Notes under the pieces: generated by a model
Database searches by the model: none
What the model was told of the DNA's origin: nothing
Seen by the model: the letters and a program-made list of their open reading frames with translations, nothing else
Part shown: piece by piece, positions 36,930 through 37,797 of the stretch
Numbering within the stretch: position 1 is the stretch's first letter
Layout: every line of letters starts with the position of its first letter
Source of the DNA: Streptomyces lateritius
Lineage (GTDB): Bacteria; Actinomycetota; Actinomycetes; Streptomycetales; Streptomycetaceae
Assembly (NCBI RefSeq): GCF_014649715.1
Contig: NZ_BMTO01000021.1
Location: forward strand, 77,078-114,874
Reading direction: 5' to 3'
Length of the DNA stretch: 37,797 nt
Translations under genes and position numbers: made by a program

Positions 36930-37797
36930 GTGAAAAGAGCAGCACGCCGTATAGCCACCCTGAGCGCCGCCACCGGTCTTCTGACCGTGGCAACCCTCGC
37001 GAACCCCACTCCGTCCATGGCCGAGGAGACCGTGCGGCTCTCCACGCAGGACCAGGCCGCGGCCCCCGGCACCGCACCCCGCCTGGGCCCGAAGGTGGAG
37101 TCCGGGACCGCCGACGGCAAGACCGTGATCGCCTTCTCCACCAAGCCATTGACCGGACCGGCCGGTGACGGTGCAGGAGTCCCAGCAGGGTTCATCGCGA
37201 ACCGCAACGACTGCACGGAGGTAGCAGGGCTCGTCGCCGTCTACGTGTGCGGCCCCGCTGATACGCGGCCACAGTTCCTCATCCCCAACGACGCGGCGGA
37301 CATGACAGCCGTCTACTGGGGCTTCGCCTACGTCCCCAGGGGCGGTGACCTCAACGCCGGCATCGAGGCCGCCCGCACCGCCGGAGCGCGTCCCGCGGAT
37401 GCCACTCACGGCAGCGCCGTCCTCACCGTCAAGACCGCCGCGCACGCCGCCCTGAACACCGTCGACTTCGACCTGCCGGCACTCCCCGCCGGGGGAAGCG
37501 TGCGCCAGCAGCTCCGCGTTCACGCCAACGATGCCGGAAGGCTGCTCCTCCGCTTCGCCCTGGCCGAAGGCCAGCTGACTCGTACGCCGGAACCGATCCG
37601 CATCGGCAGCCTCACCACCGGCCCCGGAGCCACCTGCACGGTGACCGCGACCACACTGCTGTCCGCTCCTCCGAACCTCGCGTGCGACCTGGCGCCGGGC
37701 GACCACACCATCGGCTACGAACTGACCAGCCCCCAAGCCCAGTACGCCCTGCGATTCCAAGCACTCACGCGCTACGACATCTACGACTTCGGCTTCT
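36930..37797 (+). CDS. N-terminal part of a secreted protein (continues beyond the window)
   Basis: 289 codons are visible from GTG 36930, preceded by GAAGGA at 4 bases; the frame is still open at the last base. The signal peptide covers about 31 residues (RRIATLSAATGLLTVATLAN, then PTPSMA). The mature part is Ala/Thr/Gly-rich, with two cysteine pairs (NDCTEVAGLVAVYVCG and ATCTVTATTLLSAPPNLACD) and beta-rich segments. This resembles the beta-sandwich front part of exported repeat proteins. It follows the FG-GAP gene on the same strand but after a strong terminator. The family is not identifiable from this part. Confidence 0.75.
   Translation, partial: MKRAARRIATLSAATGLLTVATLANPTPSMAEETVRLSTQDQAAAPGTAPRLGPKVESGTADGKTVIAFSTKPLTGPAGDGAGVPAGFIANRNDCTEVAGLVAVYVCGPADTRPQFLIPNDAADMTAVYWGFAYVPRGGDLNAGIEAARTAGARPADATHGSAVLTVKTAAHAALNTVDFDLPALPAGGSVRQQLRVHANDAGRLLLRFALAEGQLTRTPEPIRIGSLTTGPGATCTVTATTLLSAPPNLACDLAPGDHTIGYELTSPQAQYALRFQALTRYDIYDFGF

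Overview
The window reads as Streptomyces or a close relative. GC is very high, third codon positions are almost all G or C, GTG starts and ATGA/TGATG overlaps are common, and several families are actinobacterial hallmarks (DUF6207, DUF6233, lamin-tail secreted proteins, bacterial Ku, XRE regulators with long C-terminal helical regions). I see no rRNA, tRNA, CRISPR array or core metabolic operon, so this is accessory DNA. All calls come from reading the sequence; no database search was run.

Bases 1-9,400 are a rearranged mosaic. Two near-identical secreted lamin-tail genes lie in opposite orientation (755-1270 minus, 8145-8666 plus). The first sits downstream of an intact DUF6207 gene. The second sits downstream of a DUF6207 tail joined to an IS5-type transposase fragment. 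Between them are a frameshifted tandem LuxR-type regulator, a secreted-protein gene enclosed by a 34-bp inverted repeat (2826-3947), a Y-family polymerase-like protein with its small coupled partner, a small-protein/DUF6233 pair, a Ku gene and a secreted SH3-like protein.

Bases 9,450-25,670 look like a decayed integrative element or accessory island. On the minus strand is a long chain of small, translationally coupled, mostly unrecognised genes (16645 down to 9776). It is interrupted by a complete IS4-family element (11053-12931) that carries a ribosomal L7/L12-like passenger gene and landed in the loop of what reconstructs as a terminator hairpin. Facing it on the plus strand are a small DNA-binding protein, an XRE regulator, a replication-initiator-like gene packed with hairpin repeats, a GIY-YIG-type protein, further small regulators, a candidate toxin-antitoxin pair and a secreted HNH nuclease. 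The segment ends at the C-terminal stub of a tyrosine integrase followed by a strong terminator. Palindromes at the divergent starts look like operators.

Bases 25,775-37,797 are a secreted polymorphic-toxin locus. A DUF6881-type immunity gene lies 1 base downstream of a 2,325-residue RHS protein whose C-terminus carries a glycine linker, a Hint autoprotease domain and an ART-HYD1-type toxin. Divergent from it are a 1,115-residue secreted FG-GAP protein and the beginning of another secreted protein that runs off the end of the window.
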